Positions 44,654 through 54,142 of a stretch of 64,000 bases of DNA are shown here, piece by piece. Under the pieces are notes generated by a model that saw nothing but the letters and a program-made list of their open reading frames with translations, was not told the origin of the DNA and did no database searches. The number at the start of each line of letters is the position of its first letter. Positions within the stretch are counted from its first letter, which is position 1. The position numbers were made by a program, and so were the translations under genes. Source of the DNA: Pyrinomonadaceae bacterium (GTDB taxonomy: Bacteria > Acidobacteriota > Blastocatellia > Pyrinomonadales > Pyrinomonadaceae); contig JAHCHG010000013.1 of assembly GCA_026129865.1 (NCBI GenBank), forward strand, positions 1-64,000, given 5' to 3'.

Positions 44654-46231
44654 CTATTCGACCGTCGAGCCGTTGAAATCGGCAAGGGCAACGACGATCG
44701 CGTCGATCGCTTTAACCCGGTCGCGAGTTTGCGGAACGCCGTTTACGATAATGGAAAATATAAGATCTTCGCCCGCGGCGGTTTTTACGAATCCGGAAAG
44801 GCTTGAAACCTGATCGATCGTCCCGGTTTTTCCGCGAACGTTGTTTGCAGCGGTCGTCTGCTTAAATCGATTCTTCAGCGTCCCGTCAACGCCGCCGATC
44901 GTCAGCGCCGAGTTCCACGCGATCGCGTAAGGACTTGTCGCCATATATTTATAGACGCGAACGACCGCGTCCGGCGTTACCAGATTATGGCGCGACAACC
45001 CCGAACCGTCCCACTGGATAATACTATCGGACGAAACGCCGGCTTCCTGAAGAAACTGTTGAACAACCGCCAAACCTTTCTCGGAGCTTGTTTTCGTTTG
45101 ATCCGTTTTGTCGCCGAATTCCTCGCCGAGCGTCCAAAGCAGCGTTTCGGTATAGAGATTTTGGCTCGGTTTCATCGTTTTTTGAGCGATAATGCTGAGC
45201 GGCGTCGACTCAAGATATGCCAGCTCCAATCTGTTTTCCGGCGCGGGTTTTCGCTCTTCGGTAATATATGTTCTGCCGGACACCGTAATGCCTTTTGCTT
45301 CCAGCTTTTTTCGAAGCTCGCTCAAAAAGATCTCGCCCGGTTTTGAAACGGCGATGGTTCCGGAAAACCCTTCATTGTTTGACGGAAGTACTCCGTCGAT
45401 CTCGATCGCGTCCTGATCGAGAAGCTTGGTAACACGAAGTTCGCGGGTCGATCCATTGGTTTTGCAAGTATTTACGATCTTTATGGACGGCGTTTCCGGC
45501 AGCGTTCGAACAACGCACGGCGCGCCCGGCGAACCCGGTAAAACTTTAAGCAAGATCGTATTATCGTTAAAACCGAGCGCCGAAATTCCCGCGCCGTAAC
45601 CCCATTGCAGATCGTCCCATTCCCAGCTCTGCGGCAGCGGATAACCGAGAAAATAGCTTTCATCGCCGATCAGATCGCCTTCGATCCTTTTGATTCCGGC
45701 GGCGGCGATCTTTTCTGCAAGTCGTTCGATCGCGCTAACCGACGCGCCCTCGTCAAACGGCTGCGAAAACGTCATATCTCCGCGTCCGAAAATGGTCAGA
45801 TTTCCTTTCAATGTGCCGTCAGCCTGCGGCGCAGTTTCGGCGAAAACCGACGTTCGAAACTTAAAATTCGGCGATAATTTCTGAATAGCCGCCGCTACTG
45901 TGAAAACCTTCATGTTCGACGCCGGCATAAATAGCTTTTCGGAATTTTCTTCAAAAACGACCTTGCCGTCATTTGCATTTACGATCTTAATTCCGACATG
46001 ACCGCGGCGAAGTTCGGGGCTTCGCAAAATTCCGAGTATCTTTGCGCGCAGGCTTCCGAGCGTTTGCACGGGAGCCGGCGTCGGCGACGGAGAGACAGCC
46101 GGAACCGGTGTCGGTGTCGGTTTTTCGACGACGCGGTCGCGCTGCGCAAACATCGTCAGCGAAAGAAAAAATATCGAAACTGCGGAAAATGCGGAGATCT
46201 TCAGACCTCTATTCATAACTTTCATAATCAT
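44654..46231 (-). CDS. dacB: D-alanyl-D-alanine carboxypeptidase/endopeptidase (PBP4, S13)
   Basis: A 525-residue periplasmic enzyme that trims peptidoglycan side chains or cross-links. A signal peptide is followed by a Pro/Thr-rich linker (VEKPTPTPVPAVSPSPTPAP). The active serine lies in FMPASNMKVFTVAAA (SxxK), the second motif in DGSGLSRHNLVTP, and the third is RGKTGTI. These are the three S13 marks, including the long domain insert between SxxK and SxN. It shares the strand with the M1-like gene but is separated by about 100 bases. Confidence 0.93.
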   Translation of the reverse strand: MIMKVMNRGLKISAFSAVSIFFLSLTMFAQRDRVVEKPTPTPVPAVSPSPTPAPVQTLGSLRAKILGILRSPELRRGHVGIKIVNANDGKVVFEENSEKLFMPASNMKVFTVAAAIQKLSPNFKFRTSVFAETAPQADGTLKGNLTIFGRGDMTFSQPFDEGASVSAIERLAEKIAAAGIKRIEGDLIGDESYFLGYPLPQSWEWDDLQWGYGAGISALGFNDNTILLKVLPGSPGAPCVVRTLPETPSIKIVNTCKTNGSTRELRVTKLLDQDAIEIDGVLPSNNEGFSGTIAVSKPGEIFLSELRKKLEAKGITVSGRTYITEERKPAPENRLELAYLESTPLSIIAQKTMKPSQNLYTETLLWTLGEEFGDKTDQTKTSSEKGLAVVQQFLQEAGVSSDSIIQWDGSGLSRHNLVTPDAVVRVYKYMATSPYAIAWNSALTIGGVDGTLKNRFKQTTAANNVRGKTGTIDQVSSLSGFVKTAAGEDLIFSIIVNGVPQTRDRVKAIDAIVVALADFNGSTVE

Positions 46232-46751
46232 TATTTGTCTGTCGAACGTTTAAGAAAAATGCCAGACCATTTTGCAGCAAACGACCTGCTTGTTCAAATT
46301 GTTTCGATGCAAGATGTTCGCATTGCGCACTTGTCAATTAGAACATTCGCAATTATTGATTTGCAACATCTTATCAAAGTAGGGCATCCTTATTTCATAC
46401 TGCTCTCGCGCCTCGACGGTGATGCGCCAATGTCAAACAAATTTTGACGGCGCTTTTGGACAGCTCGGGAATTGACAGTAGAACAACAAAGAAGCCGCTT
46501 TTTATAAAAAGAGCACCAAAAATCGATTCTTCGCAGGCAAACCGTTTCCCCCGAAAAAAATTCGAAGCTTCTCAGTTCCGGAAATGTCCGGAACCGTACT
46601 TGAATTGTATTTTCGAAATGCAGTTCGGATATCGGAACAACACAGCTTCACCGAATGCAGGTTTATTTACTTCATTGCGATTAAAAGCTCACCGAATCTT
46701 TAACGAAACAAGCCGTAATGGCAATTGACCGCCGGAAAGGAAAACCGGCAA
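46232..46751. other. Intergenic region between dacB and the RhlE-type gene (520 bases)
   Basis: No convincing gene. It contains a perfect 8-bp hairpin gttccgga-aatg-tccggaac (46575-46594), a palindrome cttttta-taaaaag (46498-46511), and at its end a small hairpin around the ribosome site of the helicase gene, listed separately. It has room for promoters of both genes. Confidence 0.5.
46731..46749 (+). promoter_or_regulatory. Hairpin enclosing the ribosome site of the RhlE-type gene
   Basis: gccgg (46731-46735) and ccggc (46745-46749) can pair, leaving aaaggaaaa, the likely ribosome-binding site, in the loop, two bases before the ATG at 46752. Such a small hairpin could slow translation. Its stability is marginal and the role is inferred. 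Confidence 0.35.
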
Positions 46752-48008
46752 ATGGATCAAACAGGTTTTGATCCGAAAGATAACTTAATGAAAAATTTTA
46801 CAGACTTGGGATTAAACGAAACACTCGTAAAAAAATGTAAATCCCTACAATTTAACGAACCGACACCTATACAACTGCAGGCGATTCCTGTAATTCTCGA
46901 CGGACTGGATCTTATCGGATGTGCTGAAACCGGAACCGGTAAAACAGCTGCCTTTTTGCTGCCGTCGCTGCAAAAAATGAACAATCGACCGGGCGTACAG
47001 ATCCTGGTCGTCGCACCGACACGCGAACTCGTTTCGCAGATCGAAGCCGCTTTCGGCGATTTTGCAGGTAAAAAGCAGCGCTGTGTCAGCCTGATCGGCG
47101 GCGCAAGCGTAAACCGGCAGATCTCCGAACTAAAACGCGGCGTCAGCGTTGTTATTGCAACGCCGGGACGGCTGCTCGATCATGTCGAACGCGGAACGAT
47201 CGATCTTAGAACCGTAAAGACTTTGATACTCGACGAAGCAGACCGAATGCTCGATATGGGTTTTCTTCCGGCGATTCGAAAAATTTTGAAAGCGGTTCCG
47301 GACGAACGCCAGACACTTTTATTTTCGGCGACGATGTCGGATTCGATCAGAACGCTGGCGTATTCGGTGATGAACGATCCGAAAGTAATTGAAGTAAGCC
47401 GTCAAAATCGAACGGCTAAAACCGTCAAGCAGCTTGCTTATCCGGTTGCGACGTCTTCAAAAACCGCACTGCTTCTGAATTTACTGGAAAAGGAAAAATT
47501 CGAACGCGTGATCGTTTTCACAAGAACAAAACGCGCCGCTGAACGATTGGCTCATATTTTGACGGCTCGCGAGCTTCGCGCTAATCAGATCCATTCAAAC
47601 CGATCGCAATCGCAAAGAGAAAGCGCATTGCGCGATTTTAAGGGCGGCAAAACGCGGATTCTCGTTGCGACCGATATCGCGTCGCGCGGCATCGACGTCG
47701 ACGCCGTTTCGCATGTTATTAATTACGACGTTCCGCAGGCGCCGGAAGATTACGTTCACCGCGTCGGCAGAACGGGACGCGCCGGAAATACCGGACAGGC
47801 GATAACGCTTGTATCGCCGATCGAAGAATTGGCTATGCGCGACATTGAAAAATTAACTGCACAAAAGGTTAAACGCGTCGTCCTTCCGGATTTTGGCGGT
47901 ACGATGTCGACATATTCTGCAACGTTTACGCAGCCGAAGAAAAAATCCGGCGGCTACGGGCGGACTTCGCCGGGAAGAGGATTTAGAACAAAACGCGCCG
48001 GACGATAA
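46752..48008 (+). CDS. rhlE: DEAD-box RNA helicase, RhlE type
   Basis: ATP-dependent RNA unwinding, in ribosome assembly or RNA decay, and cold adaptation in relatives. From the ATG at 46752 the protein has 418 residues. Q motif: EPTPIQLQAIP; motif I: AETGTGKTA; Ib: TPGR; II: DEAD; III: SAT; V: TDIASRGIDVD; VI: HRVGRTGRAG. The C-terminal tail is basic and glycine rich (KKKSGGYGRTSPGRGFRTKRAGR). An ATG at 46788 (MKNFTDLGLN) would match the usual RhlE start. A strong terminator follows. Confidence 0.92.
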   Translation: MDQTGFDPKDNLMKNFTDLGLNETLVKKCKSLQFNEPTPIQLQAIPVILDGLDLIGCAETGTGKTAAFLLPSLQKMNNRPGVQILVVAPTRELVSQIEAAFGDFAGKKQRCVSLIGGASVNRQISELKRGVSVVIATPGRLLDHVERGTIDLRTVKTLILDEADRMLDMGFLPAIRKILKAVPDERQTLLFSATMSDSIRTLAYSVMNDPKVIEVSRQNRTAKTVKQLAYPVATSSKTALLLNLLEKEKFERVIVFTRTKRAAERLAHILTARELRANQIHSNRSQSQRESALRDFKGGKTRILVATDIASRGIDVDAVSHVINYDVPQAPEDYVHRVGRTGRAGNTGQAITLVSPIEELAMRDIEKLTAQKVKRVVLPDFGGTMSTYSATFTQPKKKSGGYGRTSPGRGFRTKRAGR

Positions 48009-48022
48009 GCCGAATTGGATTT

Positions 48023-48062
48023 GCGGGCAGGACCGAACGGTCAACTGCCCGCTTTTATTTTT
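48023..48062 (+). terminator. Rho-independent terminator after rhlE
   Basis: 8-bp stem gcgggcag (48023-48030) / ctgcccgc (48045-48052) followed by ttttattttt. Confidence 0.88.
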
Positions 48063-48163
48063 CTGAATTTAAGGCGTTGGTACGAAAGCGCACTTACAGG
48101 CGGAACTCGAATCTATAAACTGTTCGGTCACGTTCCGTTCAATAATCTGTTTTACCAATTGAT

Positions 48164-49723
48164 ATGAAAATTTTGCTTTATAATCCGGACAACGGTATCA
48201 CGCGCAATTTTATGCCGCATTTGTGGATGTTTCTGCTTCAGGCGCTGACGCCGAAAGAACACGAAGTGGTTTTGATCGACGGCAATGCAAAATCGATGAC
48301 GTGCGAGGAACTTGTACAGTTTTGCAAGGACGAAGAGATCGGTTTGGTCGGCATCGGCGCAATGACACGAATGGTTGCGCGGGCTTATCTGGTTGCCGAC
48401 GCCTTGCGTGACGCCGGATTTAAGGTCGTTATGGGCGGACCGCACGTTACCGAATGCGCGGACGAAGCTCTGGGACGCGACGGCGGAAAACGGCACGCCG
48501 ATGCGGTTGCGCTCGGGGAAGCCGATAACACCTGGCATTTGATAGTAAATGACGCCGCGAACGGAACGCTGAAGGAAGTTTACAAGCCCGAGTTTGACGA
48601 TAAAGGCAACGACATAAAACCGAGTCTTCAGCCTTATCCGCATATTCCGTGGGAAACGCTCGATCTGGATCAATTTAGCCTTGTTCCGAAATTTTTTCAG
48701 CCGATGCTTTCAAAAATGGGCGCAGGCTGGGGCAAATTTTTTGTCGTTCCGATCGAAACCGGACGCGGCTGTCCGTACGGTTGTGAATTTTGTACGGTAA
48801 CCGGATTTTTTGGCGACTCGATCCGTTTTCGCACAAATGAAAGTGTTGTCGAAGAATTGCTCCGCCTTAAAAAACGCGCGAAATCCGAAAAAGGTCAGAT
48901 CGCCGTTTTCTTTATCGACGATAATCTGGCGATCAACAAAAAACGGCTCAAAGTATTGCTTCGCGAAATTATAGCCGCCGGCGCACAGTTGCCGTGGGTG
49001 GCGCAGATCAGCGCGAACCTTTTGAAGGACGAAGAACTTGTCGATCTGATCAGCGAATCGGGCGGTAAATGGATCTTTATCGGAATGGAGTCGATCGATC
49101 CGGAAAATATGGCGTCGGTCAATAAGAACTTCTCAAAACCCGGCGATTATCGCGAGGTATTGGATCGTCTGGCAAAAAGAGATATTTACGCGATCACATC
49201 GTTCATTTTCGGAATGGACAACGACACGGTCGGCGTTGGTGAACGAACCGTACGAGAGATCGAATCCTGGTCGCCGGGTTTGCCGGTTTTCGGTCAGCTG
49301 ACGCCGTTTCCCGCGACGCCGCTTTATACACGGCTCGAAAAGGAAGGTCGTTTGTCGCGTCCGAAGCATTGGCTCGAGTTTGCTCCGTTTGAAATGGCGC
49401 ATAAGCCCTTGAAAATGTCGGCAACCGATGCAAAAGCCGAGGTCGATTTTGCCTGGTCGCGTTCCTACAGTCCGGAGCGAAATGCCGAGGCGCTAGAGGC
49501 GATAAAAGATTCATCGATCGAATTTCGGATCAGTCATTTCGTTGCAAGGGTCTTTTTCCGCGGAATCTATTTTCCGCAAATGAAACGTCGCGAATGGCTT
49601 TATTTGCTGTTCCAAAACCGGCGCACCATTTTTGGTCTTACGTCCGAAGGTTTTTCGACCTGGCGAAAGTTTAGAAAGAAAAAGAAGAATATCGTCGTTG
49701 CCGAAAAGCGTTTAGTGAATTGA
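48164..49723 (+). CDS. Second B12-binding-domain radical SAM protein
   Basis: A 519-residue enzyme. An N-terminal cobalamin-binding-like domain (KILLYNPDNGITRNFMPHLW, then VVMGGPHVTECADEAL) is followed by a radical SAM core with RGCPYGCEFCTVTGFFGDSIRF, the cluster motif Cx3Cx2C. Then FFIDDNLAINKKRLKVLL and WIFIGMESIDPENMASVNKNF. This matches a large group of uncharacterised B12/radical SAM proteins. It is only distantly like the one at 36302. It is alone on its strand and ends in a basic tail. Confidence 0.88.
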   Translation: MKILLYNPDNGITRNFMPHLWMFLLQALTPKEHEVVLIDGNAKSMTCEELVQFCKDEEIGLVGIGAMTRMVARAYLVADALRDAGFKVVMGGPHVTECADEALGRDGGKRHADAVALGEADNTWHLIVNDAANGTLKEVYKPEFDDKGNDIKPSLQPYPHIPWETLDLDQFSLVPKFFQPMLSKMGAGWGKFFVVPIETGRGCPYGCEFCTVTGFFGDSIRFRTNESVVEELLRLKKRAKSEKGQIAVFFIDDNLAINKKRLKVLLREIIAAGAQLPWVAQISANLLKDEELVDLISESGGKWIFIGMESIDPENMASVNKNFSKPGDYREVLDRLAKRDIYAITSFIFGMDNDTVGVGERTVREIESWSPGLPVFGQLTPFPATPLYTRLEKEGRLSRPKHWLEFAPFEMAHKPLKMSATDAKAEVDFAWSRSYSPERNAEALEAIKDSSIEFRISHFVARVFFRGIYFPQMKRREWLYLLFQNRRTIFGLTSEGFSTWRKFRKKKKNIVVAEKRLVN

Positions 49724-49826
49724 GCTTTTACGGAAAGATGTCGTCTTTCCGAACGAAGGTTTTCTAAATTTTATTCGCTGAAAACTTGAATTCAATTTCG
49801 AGCCGACCTTGCGGTTTAAAACCGAA

Positions 49827-49862
49827 AAGAGGCATCGATCGCCGACCCGATCGATGCCTCTT
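49827..49862. terminator. Long bidirectional terminator hairpin
   Basis: A perfect 14-bp stem aagaggcatcgatc (49827-49840) / gatcgatgcctctt (49849-49862) with an eight-base loop, between convergent genes. T-rich sequence follows on the minus strand. Confidence 0.85.
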
Positions 49863-49885
49863 CCTGTGTTTTCCTTGAAATGTAA

Positions 49886-50932
49886 CTATTTAGCGCCGAG
49901 GATCACATCGATATCGCTTTGCGGGACTTTCAGATCGAGCATGACTTCGCTGCCCTGACGCGTGATCTTGGCGTTTTTCAGCATTCGCGAATAAACCTGC
50001 TTATCGTCACCTTTCGCCGCACCCAAAATGCCGCCGAACACTAATGCGCTTCCTTCGAGAAATGAACTCAGTTCTTCAGCCGAATTTTCCGAGTTTGTCT
50101 TCGTTGTCAATTTCACCAGCGTGCCGGTCTGATCAACGTCCATTGCTCCGTAAATCTGCTTAATGGCGTCGATGTTCTTATCGATCTGCGGATTGTCGAG
50201 TTCCAGATAACTCGACATTCCTTTTGGCATTATCGCCCCAAAGCTTATAACGGCGGTTTGGCTGCGGAAAACGAGATCGAGAAGTTGACCGTCGATCCGC
50301 GATTTTCCTTCGATCATTTCACGAACACGCGCGGTCGATCCAAACGCAACCGTCTTTTGATCATACGACGTTACTGCGATTTCGTTGGTCAGGCTGCCGA
50401 TCATCTTGTCGATCAAAGAATCGAAAACATTTCCTTTCGCTTTAGGCTTATTATCGTCCAGGATCTCTTTTGACGAAAAAATATAAATCGTTCGCGAGCC
50501 AACTTTTTCTTCGCGGTATTTGCCTTTAGAAGCAAGCTTCGCGATCGCCACAAGCGCGCGGGCGTTGTAACTTCCGCGGGCAAGCATGACAGGTTCGAAT
50601 TGAAACTTACCGGCGGCGTCCTTGGTTGTCTTTACCCCGCCTGCGAAATGGTCGAACTGCATCAGATCGAGCCCGGTCTTGGCTTTTACGTCCTCTACCA
50701 CTGCCATCAATTTGTCGAACTTTGCTTTGTCGGCAGAAAGGATCTGAGGCAGCGCCTCATTCATCAGACGCTTTAAATCGACCGCACTAACTCCGTCCGA
50801 TTGAGGAAGAAGCGCAACCAGCTGAGTCGTCTGTTTGGAGTTTTTGCCCGATTTGTCATCCGCAAAAGCGACCGCGACCGCGCTCAGAACGAACGCAAGG
50901 GCGATAAAAATAACGACGATCTTTGTTTTCAT
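49886..50932 (-). CDS. Secreted protein of unknown function
   Basis: A 348-residue protein with a signal peptide (about 1-24, ending AVAFA). The mature part is mixed alpha/beta and basic, with no cysteine, metal motif or repeat that can be seen. A segment near 180 (DSLIDKMIGSLTNEIAVTSYDQKTVAFG) and one near 235 (AVISFGAIMPKGMSSYLELDNPQID) suggest a beta-rich domain repeated twice. I do not recognise the family. It is alone on its strand, opposite a terminator. Confidence 0.7.
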   Translation of the reverse strand: MKTKIVVIFIALAFVLSAVAVAFADDKSGKNSKQTTQLVALLPQSDGVSAVDLKRLMNEALPQILSADKAKFDKLMAVVEDVKAKTGLDLMQFDHFAGGVKTTKDAAGKFQFEPVMLARGSYNARALVAIAKLASKGKYREEKVGSRTIYIFSSKEILDDNKPKAKGNVFDSLIDKMIGSLTNEIAVTSYDQKTVAFGSTARVREMIEGKSRIDGQLLDLVFRSQTAVISFGAIMPKGMSSYLELDNPQIDKNIDAIKQIYGAMDVDQTGTLVKLTTKTNSENSAEELSSFLEGSALVFGGILGAAKGDDKQVYSRMLKNAKITRQGSEVMLDLKVPQSDIDVILGAK

Positions 50933-51007
50933 TATGAATCCTCTTTTTCTAAAAATTGCAGCGAACGCGCGTTCTATTGATGTAAAAACGATGGTTGGCG
51001 TTGGACA

Positions 51008-51247
51008 TTAATGACGATCGACCGGTTCGATCAGCCCGCATTGCGGGCAGATCAAAGTAGTTCGGGCGGGATCTGCCCAGCGCGCGAGCGCTCTGCTTGA
51101 AAACGAAGGCGTTTTGCTCTCAGCCTCGCCTTCGGTCATCAGCCGTGAATGCGAATTCGTTTCCGCACCGGAAAATTCCCTTTCGCAATGTTTGCAGATC
51201 CATCCAAATCCGGAGTTATAAAAATCTGACAGTTCGATCGTTTTCAT
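51008..51247 (-). CDS. Small zinc-ribbon protein
   Basis: A 79-residue protein with two CxxC knuckles, WICKHCERE near residue 17 and ICPQCGLIE near residue 67, separated by a polar linker. They should bind one zinc ion. It starts 3 bases after the S1C protease stop, so the two are cotranscribed. The function is unknown; it could be a regulator or partner of the protease. Confidence 0.72.
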   Translation of the reverse strand: MKTIELSDFYNSGFGWICKHCEREFSGAETNSHSRLMTEGEAESKTPSFSSRALARWADPARTTLICPQCGLIEPVDRH

Positions 51248-51250
51248 CGA

Positions 51251-52438
51251 TTATTCCCGCTGCCGCACAGATTGCCTCTGAGCCGGCGGAGGCGTTAATT
51301 TCACCGGAATCGTTACGGTTTTTCCGCTGCGGTAAACTTCGATCTGAACTGTATCGCCGATCTGCTTTTTATCGAGCGCGCGGAAGATGTCGTCGTCGCT
51401 GTTAACTTCGGTGCCGTCGATCGCCGTGATTATATCGCCAAGCAGATAGCCTTCGCCGTCGCTCGAAAGTCCGCGAATGCCTGCGATCGCAGCAGCGCCC
51501 CCCGGCATGGTTTGGAAAACGACCAATCCTTTTTCAACCGGCAGACGGTATCCGCGGCGCATGAGCCGTTCGATCCGTTCGGTTGCGACCCCGAGTTTCG
51601 GTCGTCGGACCTCGCCGAATTGGATCAATTGCGGCACAACGCGCTTAGCGATATTCGCCGGAATAGCAAATCCGACGCCGACCGAACCGCCTGCAGGCGA
51701 CAGGATCTGCGAATTGATGCCGATCATTTTGCCGTATTTGTCGAGCAGCGGACCGCCGGAATTTCCCGGATTGATCGAAGCGTCCGTTTGGATCGCGCCT
51801 TCGATCGGTCGTCCGTTTCGTGCTCTGATCGGTCGTTGTAATCCGGAAATAATTCCGGTCGTTAACGTTCGATCAAGACCGAAGGGATTTCCGATCGCCA
51901 AGACTTTTTGTCCGATCACCAACCGGTCCGAATCTGACATCGAAATTATCGTCAGACCTTCGCGCGGCGGGTCGATCTTTATGACCGCGAGATCGGTATC
52001 GGGATCGCCGCCGACGACCGTTGCGGGAAATATCTTATCGCCGCCGAGGCTAACCGTAAGCTTTTGCGCGCCCTCGATAACGTGATAATTCGTCAGAATA
52101 TGTCCCTGATTATCAATGACCGATCCCGAACCTGAACCCTGACCTTCTTCAACTCCGCCCCAAAAATCGGCACGGTATGTTGTCGAAGTGATAAAAGCGA
52201 CTCCGGGCGACAGCGCACGGTAGATCTCTATATTGTTTTGTTCATCGCTGACGGTCGCAGGATCGGAAAGATCCGCCGGCGGCGCCTGCTCGGCAAGCGC
52301 AATGCTGCCGTTGTTAGAGCGCCAGAGAACTCCGAAGTTAAAAAGAAGAGCCGTAACCAGCGCGGCGGCAAGTGCCGAGATCAGCGCAATGACCAGTATT
52401 TGTCGGGTATTTATCTGAAAAACTGTTTTATTCGCCAT
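51251..52438 (-). CDS. S1C (HtrA/DegP/DegS-type) serine protease with PDZ domain
   Basis: A 395-residue envelope protease. An N-terminal membrane anchor (about 12-38) precedes the trypsin-like domain with histidine in LTNYHVIEG, aspartate in DPDTDLAVIKID and serine in NPGNSGGPLLD. A single PDZ domain follows (GLVVFQTMPGGAAAIAGI, then LGDIITAIDGTEV). One PDZ and a membrane anchor resemble DegS. It likely handles misfolded or regulatory proteins. The zinc-ribbon gene lies immediately downstream. Confidence 0.94.
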   Translation of the reverse strand: MANKTVFQINTRQILVIALISALAAALVTALLFNFGVLWRSNNGSIALAEQAPPADLSDPATVSDEQNNIEIYRALSPGVAFITSTTYRADFWGGVEEGQGSGSGSVIDNQGHILTNYHVIEGAQKLTVSLGGDKIFPATVVGGDPDTDLAVIKIDPPREGLTIISMSDSDRLVIGQKVLAIGNPFGLDRTLTTGIISGLQRPIRARNGRPIEGAIQTDASINPGNSGGPLLDKYGKMIGINSQILSPAGGSVGVGFAIPANIAKRVVPQLIQFGEVRRPKLGVATERIERLMRRGYRLPVEKGLVVFQTMPGGAAAIAGIRGLSSDGEGYLLGDIITAIDGTEVNSDDDIFRALDKKQIGDTVQIEVYRSGKTVTIPVKLTPPPAQRQSVRQRE

Positions 52439-52585
52439 ATTATTTCTCTCTCAAAATGATGTACTGCGTTTGATGCATTAATTTTGACCTCGAGTTGTGC
52501 GGTTTGAAATACGAAAAGAACCGGCTAGACGTTTCAGAATACCCGAAAAGCTTAGCCGGAAGCAGATTGTTTTACTTTTTTAAGC

Positions 52586-52957
52586 TTAAAGAAATACCGC
52601 AAAGACAGAACTCGTAAGGAAGCGGAAATTGTCGACGAACCGTTCCGGCAGAAAGCCCGCAGCGGAGAGCCCGGTAATGCAATGTACGCCCATCAACAGC
52701 ACGTAGAGCGAAACAGCCAGCGCCAGACCGTATTTTGCCAACCGAAAATTGCTCCATTTCCATAAAACGACCGAAGCGAGGGCACCAATTGCGATCTTTA
52801 CCAGTAAAAACGGAATGTTGCCGATATCCAGGAGAGCAGCCATCAAATGATTGCCTTCTGTCGCATAACCGTTTCGCACCCAAAAAATGGTAAGCAGCGC
52901 GTCGATCAAGTTTAACGAAAAAAGCAAAACCGCCTGCGTAAAGATTTGCATAAACAA
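52586..52957 (-). CDS. DUF5658-type small membrane protein
   Basis: A 123-residue protein with three membrane helices (about 6-26, 45-68 and 75-95). The first has NLIDALLTIFWVRNGYATEGN, the Asp-x3-Thr and later Glu/Asn pattern of DUF5658 proteins. Function unknown. It lies alone, upstream of the S1C gene on the same strand but about 147 bases away. A hairpin ccctag/ctaggg near 53006-53031 lies on its promoter side. Confidence 0.8.
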   Translation of the reverse strand: MFMQIFTQAVLLFSLNLIDALLTIFWVRNGYATEGNHLMAALLDIGNIPFLLVKIAIGALASVVLWKWSNFRLAKYGLALAVSLYVLLMGVHCITGLSAAGFLPERFVDNFRFLTSSVFAVFL

Positions 52958-53274
52958 TGGAAGCCCCTGGTAAATAATGTTTTGCCGTGCACTTAAATCA
53001 GCGAACCCCTAGAAAATTTTCTTACTAGGGGCACCGCTTTTCAGATTACAACGAAAAATACAACGTGCCTTGAATATACTCCGAATAACCTCGAATTCCA
53101 ATTTTTTTAACAAATTTCTTTTTCAACCTTTTGGTGGTAAACTTGTTGCAATTAAAAGAATTTAGATCGCGGGTCCGGATATTGATTGCAACTGCAATCG
53201 ATTGAGTTACGTCGAATCACCGGATTATTTTGAGGATCGTATCCTCTTGTTTAAGATTTGGGATGGAGAAGAAT
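52958..53274. other. Intergenic region between DUF5658 and LysM genes (317 bases)
   Basis: Divergent promoters must lie here. It has a 7-bp hairpin cccctag (53006-53012) / ctagggg (53025-53031) and AT-rich sequence near 53095-53160. Nothing else is recognised. The GGAG ribosome site for the LysM gene is at about 53264. Confidence 0.5.
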
Positions 53275-54117
53275 ATGAGAAATATATTAAATATAAAAGT
53301 ATTAGCGGGTTTATTCGCAGTGATCTTTCTGGCAGGTTCAACTGAGAGCTTTGCACAGCGAAATCTCGGAACGGTTGAAAGCGGAACGATCATTCGTGTG
53401 CGAATGAATCAAACGCTTAGTTCAAAGGAAGCACGGGTTGGCGATACATTCACGACCAATGTTACCGAGCCGGTTTATTCAAACACCGGCGCGGTCGTTA
53501 TTCCGACCGGAAGTACCGTGGTCGGAAAAGTCAACGCGGTTACTAAAGCGAAAAAGGGCGGCGATCCCGGAACGATCGATGTCAATTTTACCGAGGTAAG
53601 ACTTCCTAACGGAACGAGCCGTGTGATCAATGGGTCATTGACTAATCTCGATTCAAAAGATGCCAAGAGCGATAATGAAGGAACCGCTTCGGGCGACGAC
53701 CGCAAGAACGATAAAATTATCTTTATCGGCGGCGGTGCCGGCGGCGGCGCTATCATCGGCGGCATCATCGGTGGCGGAAAAGGCGCTTTGATCGGCGGTA
53801 TCCTCGGTGCGCTCGGCGGTCTTGCCGGCGAACGTCTGACGAAAGGCGAAGAAGCAACTGTGAAGGCAGGAACGGAATTCGGCGTTATTCTGAACCGCTC
53901 GGTAACACTGCCGAGATTCGGAGCGATCGACGATGACATTCCGGCGGGCACTGGAAACGGAAGAACATACATCGTTCAACCCGGCGACACGCTCGGAAAG
54001 ATCAGTGTGCGTTTCTACGGAACATCGCGCCGTTATATGGATATCTATAACGCAAATCGGGATAAACTATCGAGCCCGAGCCGCGTTGACGTAGGACAGG
54101 AATTGCGTATTCCGTAA
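53275..54117 (+). CDS. Exported LysM-domain protein with glycine-zipper segment
   Basis: From the ATG at 53275, with GGAG six bases upstream, the protein has 280 residues. A signal peptide (about 1-28) ends ESFAQ. A beta-rich region has GTIIRVRMNQTLSSKEARVGDTF. A glycine zipper (GGGAGGGAIIGGIIGGGKG, about 160-195) resembles membrane-inserting OmpA-like or surface segments. The C-terminal LysM (YIVQPGDTLGKISVRFYG, then VDVGQELRIP) binds peptidoglycan. Likely an envelope protein. The frame is open upstream to 53230 but has no good start. Confidence 0.85.
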   Translation: MRNILNIKVLAGLFAVIFLAGSTESFAQRNLGTVESGTIIRVRMNQTLSSKEARVGDTFTTNVTEPVYSNTGAVVIPTGSTVVGKVNAVTKAKKGGDPGTIDVNFTEVRLPNGTSRVINGSLTNLDSKDAKSDNEGTASGDDRKNDKIIFIGGGAGGGAIIGGIIGGGKGALIGGILGALGGLAGERLTKGEEATVKAGTEFGVILNRSVTLPRFGAIDDDIPAGTGNGRTYIVQPGDTLGKISVRFYGTSRRYMDIYNANRDKLSSPSRVDVGQELRIP

Positions 54118-54142
54118 TCGATTTAATTCGATTTGAAAAATG

